Below, one piece after another: positions 34,459 to 44,160 of a stretch of 64,000 bases of DNA. Each line of letters begins with the position of its first letter. Positions within the stretch are counted from its first letter, which is position 1. A program made the translations under genes and the position numbers. Below the pieces are notes generated by a model. It ran no database searches. It worked only from the letters and a program-made list of their open reading frames with translations, and had not been told where the DNA came from. The stretch covers positions 496,001-560,000 of the forward strand of contig MTEI01000001.1 in assembly GCA_002083775.1 (NCBI GenBank). The letters run 5' to 3'. The DNA is from Rhodoferax ferrireducens. Its GTDB lineage: Bacteria; Pseudomonadota; Gammaproteobacteria; Burkholderiales; Burkholderiaceae_C.

Positions 34459-35801
34459 CCCTTGACCAAGCCGCCGCGCCCGGCCAGGCTGCGCGCCCCC
34501 CTTTGAAGTCGCTGGACGACGCGCTGGCCGAACTGCTGAGCCATGCCGCCTGCCTGACCGACGTTGAGTGCGTGCCGACCCTGGATGCCGATGGCCGCGT
34601 GCTGGCGCAAGACGTGGTCTCGGCCCTGCAAGTGCCACCAAAAGACAACAGCGCCATGGACGGTTATGCCGTGCGTTGTGCCGATCTGGCGGCGGGCTTG
34701 GCTTTGCCGGTCAGCCAGCGCATTCCAGCAGGCAGCAGCGGCAGCCCGCTTAGCCCCATGTCGGTGGCCCGCATCTTCACCGGCGCACCGGTTCCCGAGG
34801 GTGCCGACGCCGTGGTGATGCAGGAAGACTGCAGCGTGCAGGACGATGGTGCGGTGCTGGTCCGTGAGCGCGTGCCGCTGGGGCAATGGATTCGGCGCAG
34901 CGGCGAAGACGTGACCCAAGGGGCTGTGATTCTCTCAAAAGGAGAGCGTCTCACCCCCGCATCTCTTGGGCTGGCAGCCAGTATTGGCATGAGCCAGCTG
35001 CAGGTGGTGCGCCGCCCGAAGGTGGCGTTGTTTTCCACCGGTGACGAACTGGTCATGCCCGGCGACGTGCCGCCTGAACACATGCCACCCGGCGCCATTT
35101 ACAACTCCAACCGCTTTTTTCTGCAAGCCCTGCTCAAACGCCTGGGCTGCGAGGTGAGTGACTTGGGTATCGTGCCCGACAGCCGCGCCGCCACCGTGGA
35201 AGCATTGCGCAAGGCCGCGCAGCACCACGACCTGATCCTGACCAGCGGCGGCGTGTCGGTGGGTGAAGAGGACCACATCAAACCCGCCGTGCAAAGCCTG
35301 GGGCAGCTGGATTTGTGGCAGATTGCCATCAAACCGGGCAAACCGTTTGCCTACGGCCAAGTGCGTCGTGATGGCGTGGTTGATGGGCTGAAAACGGACG
35401 AAGGTTCAGGCATTGCCGTCCGCGCACGCTCAGGTTCATGTGCTGGCGATGGTGCAGGTCTGGCGCACTTCATCGGCCTGCCGGGCAACCCGGTGTCGAG
35501 CTTTGTCACCTTTCTGATGCTGGTGCGGCCGTTTCTGCTCAAACTGCAAGGTGTGTCCGAGGTTGCTCCACAATCCATAGCTGCTACCGCAGATTTCGTA
35601 TGGGCCAGAGGCGATAAACGCAGAGAATTTCTGCGTGTGCGTCGCAACGCAGCCGGTGCGCTGGAACTGTTCCCAAACCAGAGCGCCGGGGTGCTGACTT
35701 CGGCCGTGTGGGGCGACGGCCTGGTGGACAACCCACCCGGCCAGACCATTGCGCCGGGCGATGTGGTGCGTTTCATTGCGTTTGCCGAGGTGTTGTCATG
35801 A
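34455..35801 (+). CDS. moeA: Molybdopterin molybdotransferase MoeA
   Basis: A 448-residue enzyme that inserts molybdate into adenylylated molybdopterin. MDGYAVRCADL, IFTGAPVPEGADAVVMQED, ILTSGGVSVGEEDHIK and GLPGNPVSSFVTF are the family landmarks. Between FAYGQV and FIGLPGNP it holds about 30 extra residues (35360-35465, Gly/Ser/Ala-rich) compared with E. coli MoeA. The ATG at 34455 overlaps the mobB stop (ATGA), which decides the start. Confidence 0.94.
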   Translation: MTLDQAAAPGQAARPPLKSLDDALAELLSHAACLTDVECVPTLDADGRVLAQDVVSALQVPPKDNSAMDGYAVRCADLAAGLALPVSQRIPAGSSGSPLSPMSVARIFTGAPVPEGADAVVMQEDCSVQDDGAVLVRERVPLGQWIRRSGEDVTQGAVILSKGERLTPASLGLAASIGMSQLQVVRRPKVALFSTGDELVMPGDVPPEHMPPGAIYNSNRFFLQALLKRLGCEVSDLGIVPDSRAATVEALRKAAQHHDLILTSGGVSVGEEDHIKPAVQSLGQLDLWQIAIKPGKPFAYGQVRRDGVVDGLKTDEGSGIAVRARSGSCAGDGAGLAHFIGLPGNPVSSFVTFLMLVRPFLLKLQGVSEVAPQSIAATADFVWARGDKRREFLRVRRNAAGALELFPNQSAGVLTSAVWGDGLVDNPPGQTIAPGDVVRFIAFAEVLS

Positions 35802-36049
35802 AGGTCACGGTGAAATATTTCGCCTCCATCCGCGAGGCAATTGGCGTAGCAGCAGAGGTGCGTGAGACGCAGGCGAGAACGTTGGCGGGGTTGCGCGACG
35901 AGTTGATGGCGCTTGGCGGCGAGTATGCCGAGAGCCTGGCGCGTGGCAAGGCGGTGCGCCTGGCGCTGGATCAGGTGATGGTGAATGAATCGGTGGCCCT
36001 ACGCGACGGTGCCGAGGTGGCGTTTTTCCCGCCTGTCACGGGCGGCTAG
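35798..36049 (+). CDS. moaD: Molybdopterin synthase sulfur carrier subunit MoaD
   Basis: An 83-residue ubiquitin-fold protein starting MKVTVKYFASIREAIG and ending FFPPVTGG. The C-terminal Gly-Gly is thiocarboxylated and donates sulfur to molybdopterin. The ATG overlaps the moeA stop (ATGA). Confidence 0.94.
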   Translation: MKVTVKYFASIREAIGVAAEVRETQARTLAGLRDELMALGGEYAESLARGKAVRLALDQVMVNESVALRDGAEVAFFPPVTGG

Positions 36050-36058
36050 GCCACGACG

Positions 36059-36107
36059 TTTTTGATAGCTGTTAACGCTTTTTCCATAAGGGCTGGAGGG
36101 CATTTTG
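36059..36107 (-). repeat. Dispersed palindromic repeat, copy 7 (reverse), containing the moaE ribosome binding site
   Basis: TTTTTGATAGCTGTTAACGC, then TTTTTCCATAAGGGCTGGAGGGC. The element fills the gap between moaD and moaE. Its right end provides GGAGG (36095-36099) at 8 nt from the moaE ATG. Confidence 0.6.
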
Positions 36108-36593
36108 ATGCATAAACCCCCGCGAGTATCCATCCAGACCCAGGACTTTGATCTGGCCGCCGAGATGGCCACTCTGCGCGCGCAGGATGGCCGCGTGGGC
36201 GCGGTGTGCAGCTTTGTCGGCACGGTGCGTGACCGCACAGCAGGTGAGCCCGGCCAGATCAGCAGCATGGAACTGGAACACTACCCTGGCATGACCGAAA
36301 AAGCCATCGAGGCCATGATTGATGCAGCATTGGCCAAGTTTGACATCTTTGGCGCCCGTGTCATCCACCGCGTTGGTTTGCTCGCGCCGCTGGACCAGAT
36401 CGTGCTGGTGGCGGTCACATCCGCGCACCGGGGCGAGAGTTTTGCCGCCTGCGAGTTTCTGATGGACTACCTCAAAACCCAGGCACCGTTCTGGAAGAAA
36501 GAGGCCACGCCGGACGGTGCGCGTTGGGTCGATGCCCGTGTCAGTGATGACGCGGCGCTGGCCAAGTGGGGAATTGCCGCCAGCAACGCATAG
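36108..36593 (+). CDS. moaE: Molybdopterin synthase catalytic subunit MoaE
   Basis: A 161-residue protein with VGAVCSFVGTVRD, LEHYPGMTEKAIEAM, HRVGLLAPLDQIVLVAVTSAHRGESFAACEF and the C-terminal FWKKEATPDGARWVDAR (cores cited); Lys residues of the last motif are catalytic in the family. It makes molybdopterin from precursor Z with MoaD. I chose ATG 36108 over the TTG just before it because of the GGAGG spacing. Confidence 0.94.
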   Translation: MHKPPRVSIQTQDFDLAAEMATLRAQDGRVGAVCSFVGTVRDRTAGEPGQISSMELEHYPGMTEKAIEAMIDAALAKFDIFGARVIHRVGLLAPLDQIVLVAVTSAHRGESFAACEFLMDYLKTQAPFWKKEATPDGARWVDARVSDDAALAKWGIAASNA

Positions 36594-36613
36594 CTTCGGT
36601 GCGGTTGCAGCGC

Positions 36614-36814
36614 TTACTGCGACTTATTTTGCGACGGATTGTGACGCGCGCACAGTTCCCTGACGATATGTTCCGCAAAGCTGCGGATGTTCTCGGACTG
36701 TTCTGACCCATGTGCGGACTCGCTTTGGGTTCCTTCGGATGAGGCCTCGTCAAATTGGCCTCTGCCATGCTCACCTTGACCACCATTGGTACCGGGAGTG
36801 ACTTGCTTGTTCAT
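36614..36814 (-). CDS. Possible small hydrophilic protein, unrecognised
   Basis: A 66-residue frame starting MNKQVTPGTNGGQGEHGRG. It is polar and Ser/Glu/Gly-rich, with a short helical C-terminal part (ENIRSFAEHIVRELCARHNP). No SD is evident and I do not know the family. A GTG at 36889 would extend it to 91 residues. It occupies the otherwise empty space between moaE and the response regulator, on the minus strand. Confidence 0.35.
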   Translation of the reverse strand: MNKQVTPGTNGGQGEHGRGQFDEASSEGTQSESAHGSEQSENIRSFAEHIVRELCARHNPSQNKSQ

Positions 36815-37059
36815 AAGATTTGTATGGATGTTGACGTTCAGATGGTTGGCAAAGTTTCTGAAACATGCGTTGTCGTCAGGGATTGACACGGTCCAACGGT
36901 CACGCTTGTGTCAAGAAACAGCCGATTAACGGCCTGGGATCAATGATGCCAATGTGTGTTGAACAAAACAATCGGGCAGTTCTGAAAGCACATCAGGAAA
37001 TCCCTATCCTGAGTGGGGGCACTCCATAGTCTCTTAGATTTATTTTTTTGGTTCGGGAT

Positions 37060-37692
37060 TCAGCTTACCAAACCGCGCTGCATGGCGTAGCGAACCAACT
37101 CGGCCAGGCTGGTGATGGCCAACTTTTCCATCAACTTGGCCTTGTGGGTGCTGATGGTCTTGTTGCTGACGCACAGTTGTGCGGCGATGTCGTTGACGCT
37201 GCTGCCCGCTACCAGCAGGTTGAACACCTGCATCTCCCGGTCGGTGAGCGAAAAATGGGGTGCAGTTTGTGGGGCCGGGGTGTCCTCAAACACCATTTGT
37301 TCAGCCATGCCCGGCATGATGAACTTCTTGCCCGTGGCCACGGCGCGAATGGCTGGCAAGAGAATGTTCAGGTCACAGTCTTTGGTGATGTAGCCCGAAG
37401 CCCCGGCTTTGAGCGCGCGCATGGCGACTGCGGGTTCGTTGTGCATGCTCAGCACCAGCAGCGGCAGGCCGTGCCAGGTGGCCCGGATACGCGCAATCAA
37501 CTCCGAGCCACTGATGCCGGGCATGTCCAGGTCCATCAGCAGCACGTCGGGCACTGATTTGGCCAGGCGCTCCAGCAGTTCGCCGCCGTTGGAGGCTTCG
37601 CCCACCACCTCAAAATCGTCCACCTGCTGAAAGATTTGCTTGAGCCCACTGCGCACGATGGCGTGGTCGTCGGTGATCAGGATGCGAATCAT
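37060..37692 (-). CDS. NarL/LuxR-type response regulator of the bacteriophytochrome system
   Basis: A 210-residue regulator. The receiver domain has DD at 8-9 (ITDDHAIVRSG), the phospho-Asp in LLMDLDMPG and Lys in YITKDCD. The C-terminal LuxR helix-turn-helix reads LTDREMQVFNLLVAGSSVND and VSNKTISTHKAKLMEKL. Its ATG overlaps the end of the phytochrome kinase gene by 4 bp, so it is the cognate partner. Targets are unknown. Confidence 0.92.
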   Translation of the reverse strand: MIRILITDDHAIVRSGLKQIFQQVDDFEVVGEASNGGELLERLAKSVPDVLLMDLDMPGISGSELIARIRATWHGLPLLVLSMHNEPAVAMRALKAGASGYITKDCDLNILLPAIRAVATGKKFIMPGMAEQMVFEDTPAPQTAPHFSLTDREMQVFNLLVAGSSVNDIAAQLCVSNKTISTHKAKLMEKLAITSLAELVRYAMQRGLVS

Positions 37693-40631
37693 GAGGGGGT
37701 GACCTCGGATGGCGTGGTTTTCGGAATGGTCAATCGGACGGTGGTGCCCTGTGCGTGACTGCTTTCGATGTCCAGACGGCCACCCAGCGCAATGGCGCGT
37801 TCCCGCATGCCCAGCAAGCCGAACGATTTCAGCTCCCGGGCTTTCTCCACATCAAAACCTATGCCGTTGTCATGAATTTCAAGGACCAGTTCATCCGCAT
37901 CGTCCAGAGTGACACCCACTTTGCTGGCCTTGGCATGCCGAATGGTGTTGGTGATGGACTCCTGGACGATGCGGTACACCACGATGGAACGTGTTTCGTC
38001 CATGGCGATATCGAGTTTTGGCAAATCCAGATCAAACGACAGCCCGGCGTTCTTGGAAAACTCGTTACACAGCGACTCCAGGGCATGTTTCAGGCCCATA
38101 TCGAGTGCGGCAGGTCGCAGGAACAGCACCACATCGCGCACGTTGCCAATGCCCCGGTCCAGCAAGGCTTTCATGTCGGCTACCACCTTGGGCAGCGCGG
38201 GGTCCAGGGCGCAAAAACGCATCTCCATCAGCAGCAGGCTCATACGCAGCCCGGTCAGGACCTGACCCAGTTCATCGTGAATTTCGCGCGCGACACTCTT
38301 GCGCTCACGCTCCCGGTTCAGCTCGTTCTGCACCACCAGCTCGCGCAGGCGCTGGCGTGACACGCCCAACTGAACTTCAGCGCGGTGGATGGCCAACTCT
38401 TCCTCGGCCAGAATGCGCTCGGTGATGTCGATCAGCATGCCGATGATTTCGTCACCACCAGCTCTGAGCAGCCCGGCGTGAAATGCATACCAGCCACATT
38501 CGCCGTCTTTGCGCATCAGCTGCAACTCGGTACGGAAGGTTTCACCTTGGCGGATCACCGCATACACCTGCTCGCCCAGCGCGGCGTAAGCGGCGTCGCT
38601 TGGATAACACTGGCGAATTTCGCAGCCATTCAATTCACCTTCGTTGTAGCCCAGCATGCGGTTGAAGGCATTGTTGGACCAGAGAATTCTCCGGTCAAGA
38701 ATCTTCACAATGCCGACCAGATCACTGCTGAGAATGGAGGCCTGTTCTTCCAGAAGGCGCGCCACCTGAATTTCCGCCAGCTTGCGTGAGGTGATGTCGT
38801 CATGCGCCACCACCACACCTTGCCCCGATCCGATCAACGGGTACACATTCATGCGAAACCAGCGCTCCTTGTTGGCAGAATCGCCGCGGTAGTCCAGCGT
38901 GAAGTTGTCCAGTTCCTTGTTCAGCACCGCTTCAATGCCGGCCCAGGCCGCCACCGCGTCGTCACCACTGGGCCGGCCTTGGGCCGCAGCACTCACATCC
39001 CGGTAACTCACCCCCAGCGAGGCGCGCTCCATGTCGGGCTCCTGGGCGAACCGGTTCCAGGCTTCATTGACGGTGGAAATCACGCCTTTGTGGTCAAGCA
39101 CGGCAATGTGTGCCGGAATGGAATTCAGAATGGTCTGCGTGAAGGCGTCGCGCTCGCGCAACAACTCAATCTCGATCAACGACCCCAGTTCAGATGCCGA
39201 TGCCAGTTCCTCCGGGATCCACGGCAGACTGGTGCCGCTCACCGTGGTCAGAAACTGGGCAAAGGATTGCCGTGGTGACAGGCGGCCACTGGCATCGGCC
39301 ACGTGGGCTTGGTCCGGGTTGCCGCTCCAGCGCACGGTGTGGACTTGCTCCAGGCGGAACCAGATCATGCCCACCTCGGGCTTGCCCGGAACAGACACAA
39401 ACAGCGCACCAGCCACGCCGCCATCCACTTGCGCAACCTGCAGATCTTTCTGGATCGAATGGGTGGAATAAAGCGCCGGGCTACCGGGCTGCTCGCGGCG
39501 GCGCTGCTGCAGCAGCTTGATCTGTTGCGTGTTCGGCGTGCGTCCGATCACCTGGATGTCATCGTCGATCTGCAGTGCAAAACCATCGGCATTCACCACG
39601 CCCAGCAGTTCGCTGGAGCGTCCTTGGCGGATCAGTATCCTGAAGTCGATCTGCCGGATCAACTCCACCAGACGGCGTCGACGCATCACCAGGTCCAGCT
39701 CCAGTTCCCGCCGCTGGCGGATTAACCGGCCCTGGATCAAGGAGGCCAGGTCTTCGCAAAACCAGCCCAAGGTGTCACGCTCCGGTGCCGAAAAATACCG
39801 GGGGCCGCTCTTGTGCTGACACGACAGCAAACCCCAAAGCACGCCTTCCACTACCAGGGAACCGACCAGGGTGCTGCTGACACCCATGTTCTCCAGATAC
39901 TCGATGTGGATCGGTGACACGCTTCGCAAGCTGGAGCGCCCCAGATCAATCGCCCGCCCGTCGCCCCGGGCGATCAGCGCCGATGGCTGGTACGCAGCAT
40001 CTGAAATCTGGCGGAGTCGGCTGGACTTGAACAACTCGCGGGCCTGAGCCGGAATGTCCGATGCCGGAAAGTGCAGCCCCAGATACGGCTCAATGTGGTC
40101 AACACACGCCTCAGCGAGGACCTCGCCGTTCCAGTCTTTGTCGAACTGGTAGACCATGACCCGGTCAAACCCGGTGATGTCTTTGACCAACTGCGCTGCC
40201 GCGTGGATGATCGACTCCAGGTCCGACAGACTGCGCAGATGAGTAATCGCCCGGCGGCAAAGGTAGTGCATTTGCTCGGGTACGCTACCGTCGCGCGGTG
40301 GCTCAATGTCAATCAACCACTGCCCGCCGGTATTGCGGTGCGAGCGGGCTGTCCAGGCTTGGCTGTTGATCGACAGCGGTACCAGCGGCCAGAGCTTGTC
40401 GTCCTGATTGGCCAAAAGTGCCTGCACAGCGCCTGCAGGGAGAAACTCAGTCACATGTTGGCCCAGCATGGCTGCCGGCGCCATGGCCAGAATCGACTGG
40501 CAGGACTCACTGGCTGCCTCGACCAAATGCGTCTGGCCGTCCAAAACCAGCAGGGCACCATGCGGCTGAACGGCGCCTGGAAACCGGATGGGTTCTGACT
40601 CACAGTTGAAAATGTCGACCTTGGTGTTCAT
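37689..40631 (-). CDS. bphP: Bacteriophytochrome sensor histidine kinase
   Basis: A 980-residue red-light receptor kinase. The photosensory core is PAS-GAF-PHY: bilin-attachment Cys is C10 (FNCESEPIRFPGAVQPHG), GAF motif FPASDIPAQARELF, and the PHY tongue SPRQSF. Two PAS domains follow (about 515-640 and 645-760), then HisKA_3 (AREIHDELGQVLTGLRM) and HATPase (NTIRHAKAS, GIGF, GLLGMRERA). The conserved pocket His at DrBphP 260 is H242, but the one at 290 is Q272 (LSCQHK). It is coupled to the heme oxygenase upstream and the response regulator downstream. Confidence 0.93.
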   Translation of the reverse strand: MNTKVDIFNCESEPIRFPGAVQPHGALLVLDGQTHLVEAASESCQSILAMAPAAMLGQHVTEFLPAGAVQALLANQDDKLWPLVPLSINSQAWTARSHRNTGGQWLIDIEPPRDGSVPEQMHYLCRRAITHLRSLSDLESIIHAAAQLVKDITGFDRVMVYQFDKDWNGEVLAEACVDHIEPYLGLHFPASDIPAQARELFKSSRLRQISDAAYQPSALIARGDGRAIDLGRSSLRSVSPIHIEYLENMGVSSTLVGSLVVEGVLWGLLSCQHKSGPRYFSAPERDTLGWFCEDLASLIQGRLIRQRRELELDLVMRRRRLVELIRQIDFRILIRQGRSSELLGVVNADGFALQIDDDIQVIGRTPNTQQIKLLQQRRREQPGSPALYSTHSIQKDLQVAQVDGGVAGALFVSVPGKPEVGMIWFRLEQVHTVRWSGNPDQAHVADASGRLSPRQSFAQFLTTVSGTSLPWIPEELASASELGSLIEIELLRERDAFTQTILNSIPAHIAVLDHKGVISTVNEAWNRFAQEPDMERASLGVSYRDVSAAAQGRPSGDDAVAAWAGIEAVLNKELDNFTLDYRGDSANKERWFRMNVYPLIGSGQGVVVAHDDITSRKLAEIQVARLLEEQASILSSDLVGIVKILDRRILWSNNAFNRMLGYNEGELNGCEIRQCYPSDAAYAALGEQVYAVIRQGETFRTELQLMRKDGECGWYAFHAGLLRAGGDEIIGMLIDITERILAEEELAIHRAEVQLGVSRQRLRELVVQNELNRERERKSVAREIHDELGQVLTGLRMSLLLMEMRFCALDPALPKVVADMKALLDRGIGNVRDVVLFLRPAALDMGLKHALESLCNEFSKNAGLSFDLDLPKLDIAMDETRSIVVYRIVQESITNTIRHAKASKVGVTLDDADELVLEIHDNGIGFDVEKARELKSFGLLGMRERAIALGGRLDIESSHAQGTTVRLTIPKTTPSEVTPS

Positions 40632-41251
40632 GCTGACTCACTTGCAGAAACACTGGTATCCATCTGGTGCCAACAGGCTTGCATATGCCCATGGATGGCG
40701 TCAAAGGCGCTGATGGCCGTGGCAGCGGCTTCGTCGAACGCTTCGCTGGACTGGTAACTGTTGGCAAACTGCAGAAACTCTGCCCATCTTTGCGCAGAAG
40801 CGGCACCGTAAACGCTGAAGTAGGCGATGGGTAACGGGGCAATCGGCAGCGCCTGCAACAGCCGCGCAATCATCAGCCCTCCCTGCGTGGAACCTTCAAT
40901 CGCATACAACACACCGATCAGGGCGCCAATGCTCTGCGGCACCGGGAAATGCGCGGCCATCTCCATGGGCTCGCGCCCCAGCGCTGCTAGGTCGGCGTTG
41001 ATCGCCCAGACCTTGCGCCGTGACTGGTAGTCGAAAAGGCCCGGGTGCTGGTCAAGAAACGCCAGAATACCGTCCTCGGCGCGCTGCTGAATGCCGTGCA
41101 GGGCGGCCAAAGCGTTGCCATATTGCGTTTGCGTCAGATCCGCTCGCAGCAGCGGGGCCAGCATCGGGTGGTGGTCCAGCACGTGGTGCGGCTGCTTCGT
41201 CGCCTGCCGGAGGTGATGATGCATGGCGGAGTCTGATGAGGCATTCGTCAT
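40628..41251 (-). CDS. bphO: Biliverdin-producing heme oxygenase of the phytochrome operon
   Basis: A 207-residue protein starting MTNASSDSAMHHHLRQATK. The proximal heme His is probably H22 (LRQATKQPHH). YAIEGSTQGGLMIARLL is the distal-helix region with the Gly-rich segment. It makes biliverdin, the chromophore of the phytochrome encoded next; the two genes overlap by 4 bp (ATGA). I chose ATG 41251; the frame extends upstream to 41344 without family similarity. Confidence 0.9.
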   Translation of the reverse strand: MTNASSDSAMHHHLRQATKQPHHVLDHHPMLAPLLRADLTQTQYGNALAALHGIQQRAEDGILAFLDQHPGLFDYQSRRKVWAINADLAALGREPMEMAAHFPVPQSIGALIGVLYAIEGSTQGGLMIARLLQALPIAPLPIAYFSVYGAASAQRWAEFLQFANSYQSSEAFDEAAATAISAFDAIHGHMQACWHQMDTSVSASESA

Positions 41252-41408
41252 GTCGGGAATGGATTTTTTAAAATTTGAATAGCGCCAAGGACAGCTGATC
41301 TTAGCGATGTTGCCCGGTTGCAGGTGGTTGAGCTGCCAGCCCAATGTCGGCCAGTTGGGCGTCGGGTGTGGGTGGCGAGTTTAATTTTGCCTGTGTCTTG
41401 GCCAGTCG

Positions 41409-41437
41409 CTTGAAAAAGCCGCAATAGCACTCCATGT
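41409..41437 (+). promoter_or_regulatory. Sigma-32 heat-shock promoter of clpB
   Basis: CTTGAAA (41409-41415), a 14-bp spacer and CTCCATGT (41430-41437) match the sigma-32 consensus CTTGAAA-N13/14-CCCCATNT at all but one or two bases. It lies 32 bp upstream of the clpB start. Confidence 0.75.
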
Positions 41438-41468
41438 GTAAAACAGTTCACAATTTTTGGAGTGCCTC

Positions 41469-44069
41469 ATGCGTATCGAAAAATTCACCACCAAGTTTCA
41501 GGAAGCCCTGGCTGACGCGCAGTCGCTGGCGCTGGCCAATGACCATGCTTATATTGAGCCGGCCCACCTGCTGGTGGCGATGATCAAGCAGACGGATGGT
41601 CCGAAAGCCTTGCTGCAGCGCGCCGGGGTGAACGTGGCGGGTTTGCTGTCGGGGGCTGAAGCCGCGGTCAAGCGCCTGCCGCAAGTCACCGGGCAGGACC
41701 AGGTGCAAGGTGGGCCCGAGTTGGGCAAAATTTTGCAGGCTACCGAGAAGGAAGCCATCAAACGCAATGACCAGTTTGTCGCCAGCGAGTTGTTTTTGCT
41801 GGCTTTGAGTGATGCCAAAGGTACGCTGGGCGACTTGGCACGGGCCAACGGCCTGACCCGCAAGAGCCTGGAAACCGCCATTGACGCGGTGCGCGGCGGG
41901 CAGAACGTGGACAGTGCCGATGCCGAAGACCAGCGCGAATCGCTCAAAAAATACTGCATCGACCTGACCGAGCGCGCCCGTATGGGCAAGCTCGACCCGG
42001 TGATTGGCCGCGACGATGAAATCCGCCGCGCCATCCAGGTGCTGCAGCGCCGCACCAAAAACAATCCCGTATTGATTGGCGAACCCGGTGTCGGCAAGAC
42101 CGCCATCGTCGAAGGCCTGGCGCAACGCATCGTGGCCGGTGAGGTGCCGGAATCGCTGAAGGGCAAACGCGTACTCAGCTTGGACATGGCCTCGCTGCTG
42201 GCCGGTGCTAAATTTCGCGGTGAGTTTGAAGAGCGCCTGAAAAATGTGCTCAAGGATTTGGCCAAGGACGAAGGCCAGACCATTGTTTTTATTGACGAAT
42301 TGCACACCATGGTCGGTGCTGGCAAGGCCGAAGGTGCTATGGACGCAGGCAACATGCTCAAGCCCGCCCTGGCGCGCGGTGAACTGCATTGCGTGGGCGC
42401 CACCACGCTGGACGAGTACCGCAAATACATCGAAAAAGATGCTGCGCTGGAGCGCCGCTTCCAGAAAATCCTGGTCGGTGAACCCACGGTGGAAGCCACC
42501 ATTGCCATCCTGCGCGGCCTCAAAGAGCGTTACGAGAAACACCACAATGTCGAGATCACCGACCCGGCGATCGTGGCCGCAGCCGAGCTGAGCCAGCGCT
42601 ACATCACCGACCGCTTTTTGCCCGACAAGGCGATTGATTTGATCGACGAGGCAGCCAGCAAGGTCAAGATCGAGATGGACTCCAAACCCGAGGTCATGGA
42701 CAAGCTGGACCGCCGGAAAATCCAGTTGCTCATTGAGCGCGAAGCCGTCAAAAAGGAGAAAGACGATGCCTCGCTGAAGCGGCTGGGTCTCATTAAAGAA
42801 GAACTCATCAGGTTGGAAAAAGAAATCGCTGATTTCGACGAAATCTGGAAAGCAGAAAAGGCCAGCGCCCAAGGTAGTGGCGATCTGCGGGATCAGATTG
42901 AAACCCTACGTCAACAGATTGCGGATTTCACTCGAAAGGGTGACTACAACAAGGTTGCCGAGTTGCAGCACGGCAAATTGCCTGTGTTGGAAAAGCTTCT
43001 GAAGGAAGCCCAGGCCAAAGAATCCCAAGGCGAGGGTGCGGCCCCGCGCCTGTTGCGCACGCAAGTCGGTGCCGAAGAAATTGCCGAGGTGGTGAGCCGC
43101 GCCACTGGCATCCCCGTCAGCAAGATGATGCAGGGCGAGCGCGACAAACTGCTGCAGATGGAAACCAAACTGCACCAGCGCGTGGTGGGGCAAGACGAAG
43201 CCATTGGCGCCGTGGCCAATGCCATTCGCCGCTCGCGTTCAGGCCTCTCGGACCCGAACCGGCCGACCGGTTCTTTCCTGTTCCTTGGCCCCACGGGCGT
43301 GGGCAAAACTGAGCTGTGCAAGGCGCTCGCGGGCTTTTTGTTTGATTCAGAAGACCACCTGATCCGCGTGGATATGAGCGAATTCATGGAAAAGCATAGC
43401 GTGGCACGATTGATTGGCGCGCCTCCGGGCTATGTGGGCTACGAAGAAGGTGGACACCTGACCGAAGCCGTGCGGCGCAAACCCTATAGCGTGCTGCTGC
43501 TCGACGAGGTGGAAAAAGCCCATCCGGACGTGTTCAACGTGTTGCTGCAAGTGCTCGACGACGGTCGCCTGACCGACGGCCAGGGTCGCACCGTGGACTT
43601 CAAGAACACGGTGATCGTCATGACCAGCAACATTGGCTCGCAAATGATCCAGACCATGGTCGGTGAGCCGTATGAAGATGTGAAGGATGCCGTGACTGCT
43701 GAGCTTAAGAACCACTTCCGCCCCGAGTTTTTGAACCGCATTGACGAAACCGTGGTGTTCCACAGCTTGGATGCCAGCCACATTGCCGACATTGCCAAGA
43801 TCCAGCTCACGGTGCTCAAGGCGCGCCTCGCGCACATGGAACTGGGCATGGAGGTCAGCGATGCTGCGGTGGCTGAGCTGGCCAAGGTGGGGTTCGACCC
43901 GATCTTTGGTGCCCGGCCACTGAAACGCGCGATTCAGCAGCGCATCGAGAACCCGCTCTCGAAGTTGCTGTTGGAAGGACTGTTTGCGCCGAAAGACACC
44001 ATTGTGGTAGGCGTGGACACCATCCGTGCACCCGGGCAGTTCAACTTTACCAAGGCTGCGGTAGCGTAA
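41469..44069 (+). CDS. clpB: ATP-dependent chaperone ClpB
   Basis: An 866-residue disaggregase. N-terminal repeat domain, first AAA+ domain with Walker [14 protein letters not shown], a coiled-coil middle domain (about 400-525), and a second AAA+ domain with Walker [15 protein letters not shown] and [12 protein letters not shown]. It rescues aggregated proteins with DnaK. I chose ATG 41469 ([14 protein letters not shown]) with GGAG upstream. A sigma-32 promoter precedes it. Confidence 0.97.
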   Translation: MRIEKFTTKFQEALADAQSLALANDHAYIEPAHLLVAMIKQTDGPKALLQRAGVNVAGLLSGAEAAVKRLPQVTGQDQVQGGPELGKILQATEKEAIKRNDQFVASELFLLALSDAKGTLGDLARANGLTRKSLETAIDAVRGGQNVDSADAEDQRESLKKYCIDLTERARMGKLDPVIGRDDEIRRAIQVLQRRTKNNPVLIGEPGVGKTAIVEGLAQRIVAGEVPESLKGKRVLSLDMASLLAGAKFRGEFEERLKNVLKDLAKDEGQTIVFIDELHTMVGAGKAEGAMDAGNMLKPALARGELHCVGATTLDEYRKYIEKDAALERRFQKILVGEPTVEATIAILRGLKERYEKHHNVEITDPAIVAAAELSQRYITDRFLPDKAIDLIDEAASKVKIEMDSKPEVMDKLDRRKIQLLIEREAVKKEKDDASLKRLGLIKEELIRLEKEIADFDEIWKAEKASAQGSGDLRDQIETLRQQIADFTRKGDYNKVAELQHGKLPVLEKLLKEAQAKESQGEGAAPRLLRTQVGAEEIAEVVSRATGIPVSKMMQGERDKLLQMETKLHQRVVGQDEAIGAVANAIRRSRSGLSDPNRPTGSFLFLGPTGVGKTELCKALAGFLFDSEDHLIRVDMSEFMEKHSVARLIGAPPGYVGYEEGGHLTEAVRRKPYSVLLLDEVEKAHPDVFNVLLQVLDDGRLTDGQGRTVDFKNTVIVMTSNIGSQMIQTMVGEPYEDVKDAVTAELKNHFRPEFLNRIDETVVFHSLDASHIADIAKIQLTVLKARLAHMELGMEVSDAAVAELAKVGFDPIFGARPLKRAIQQRIENPLSKLLLEGLFAPKDTIVVGVDTIRAPGQFNFTKAAVA

Positions 44070-44104
44070 GGCGGCGCTTCCAGGGTCGTTGATGTTTATA
44101 TAAG

Positions 44105-44150
44105 AAATTGGCTGCTAGCCCTTTTGCAATAAGGGCTAGCAGCTATATTT
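44105..44150 (+). repeat. Dispersed palindromic repeat, copy 8 (best stem)
   Basis: GCTGCTAGCCCTT (44111-44123) and AAGGGCTAGCAGC (44131-44143) form a perfect 13-bp stem with a 7-nt loop, followed by TATATTTAT. It lies between the convergent clpB and GH19 genes and may terminate both. Confidence 0.75.
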
Positions 44151-44160
44151 ATGTTAGCTT

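Noticed and set aside
41448..42872. 474-codon open frame on the minus strand across clpB
   Set aside because: It is antisense to a well-supported clpB. GC-rich codon bias keeps the opposite frame open, and the translation resembles no known family.
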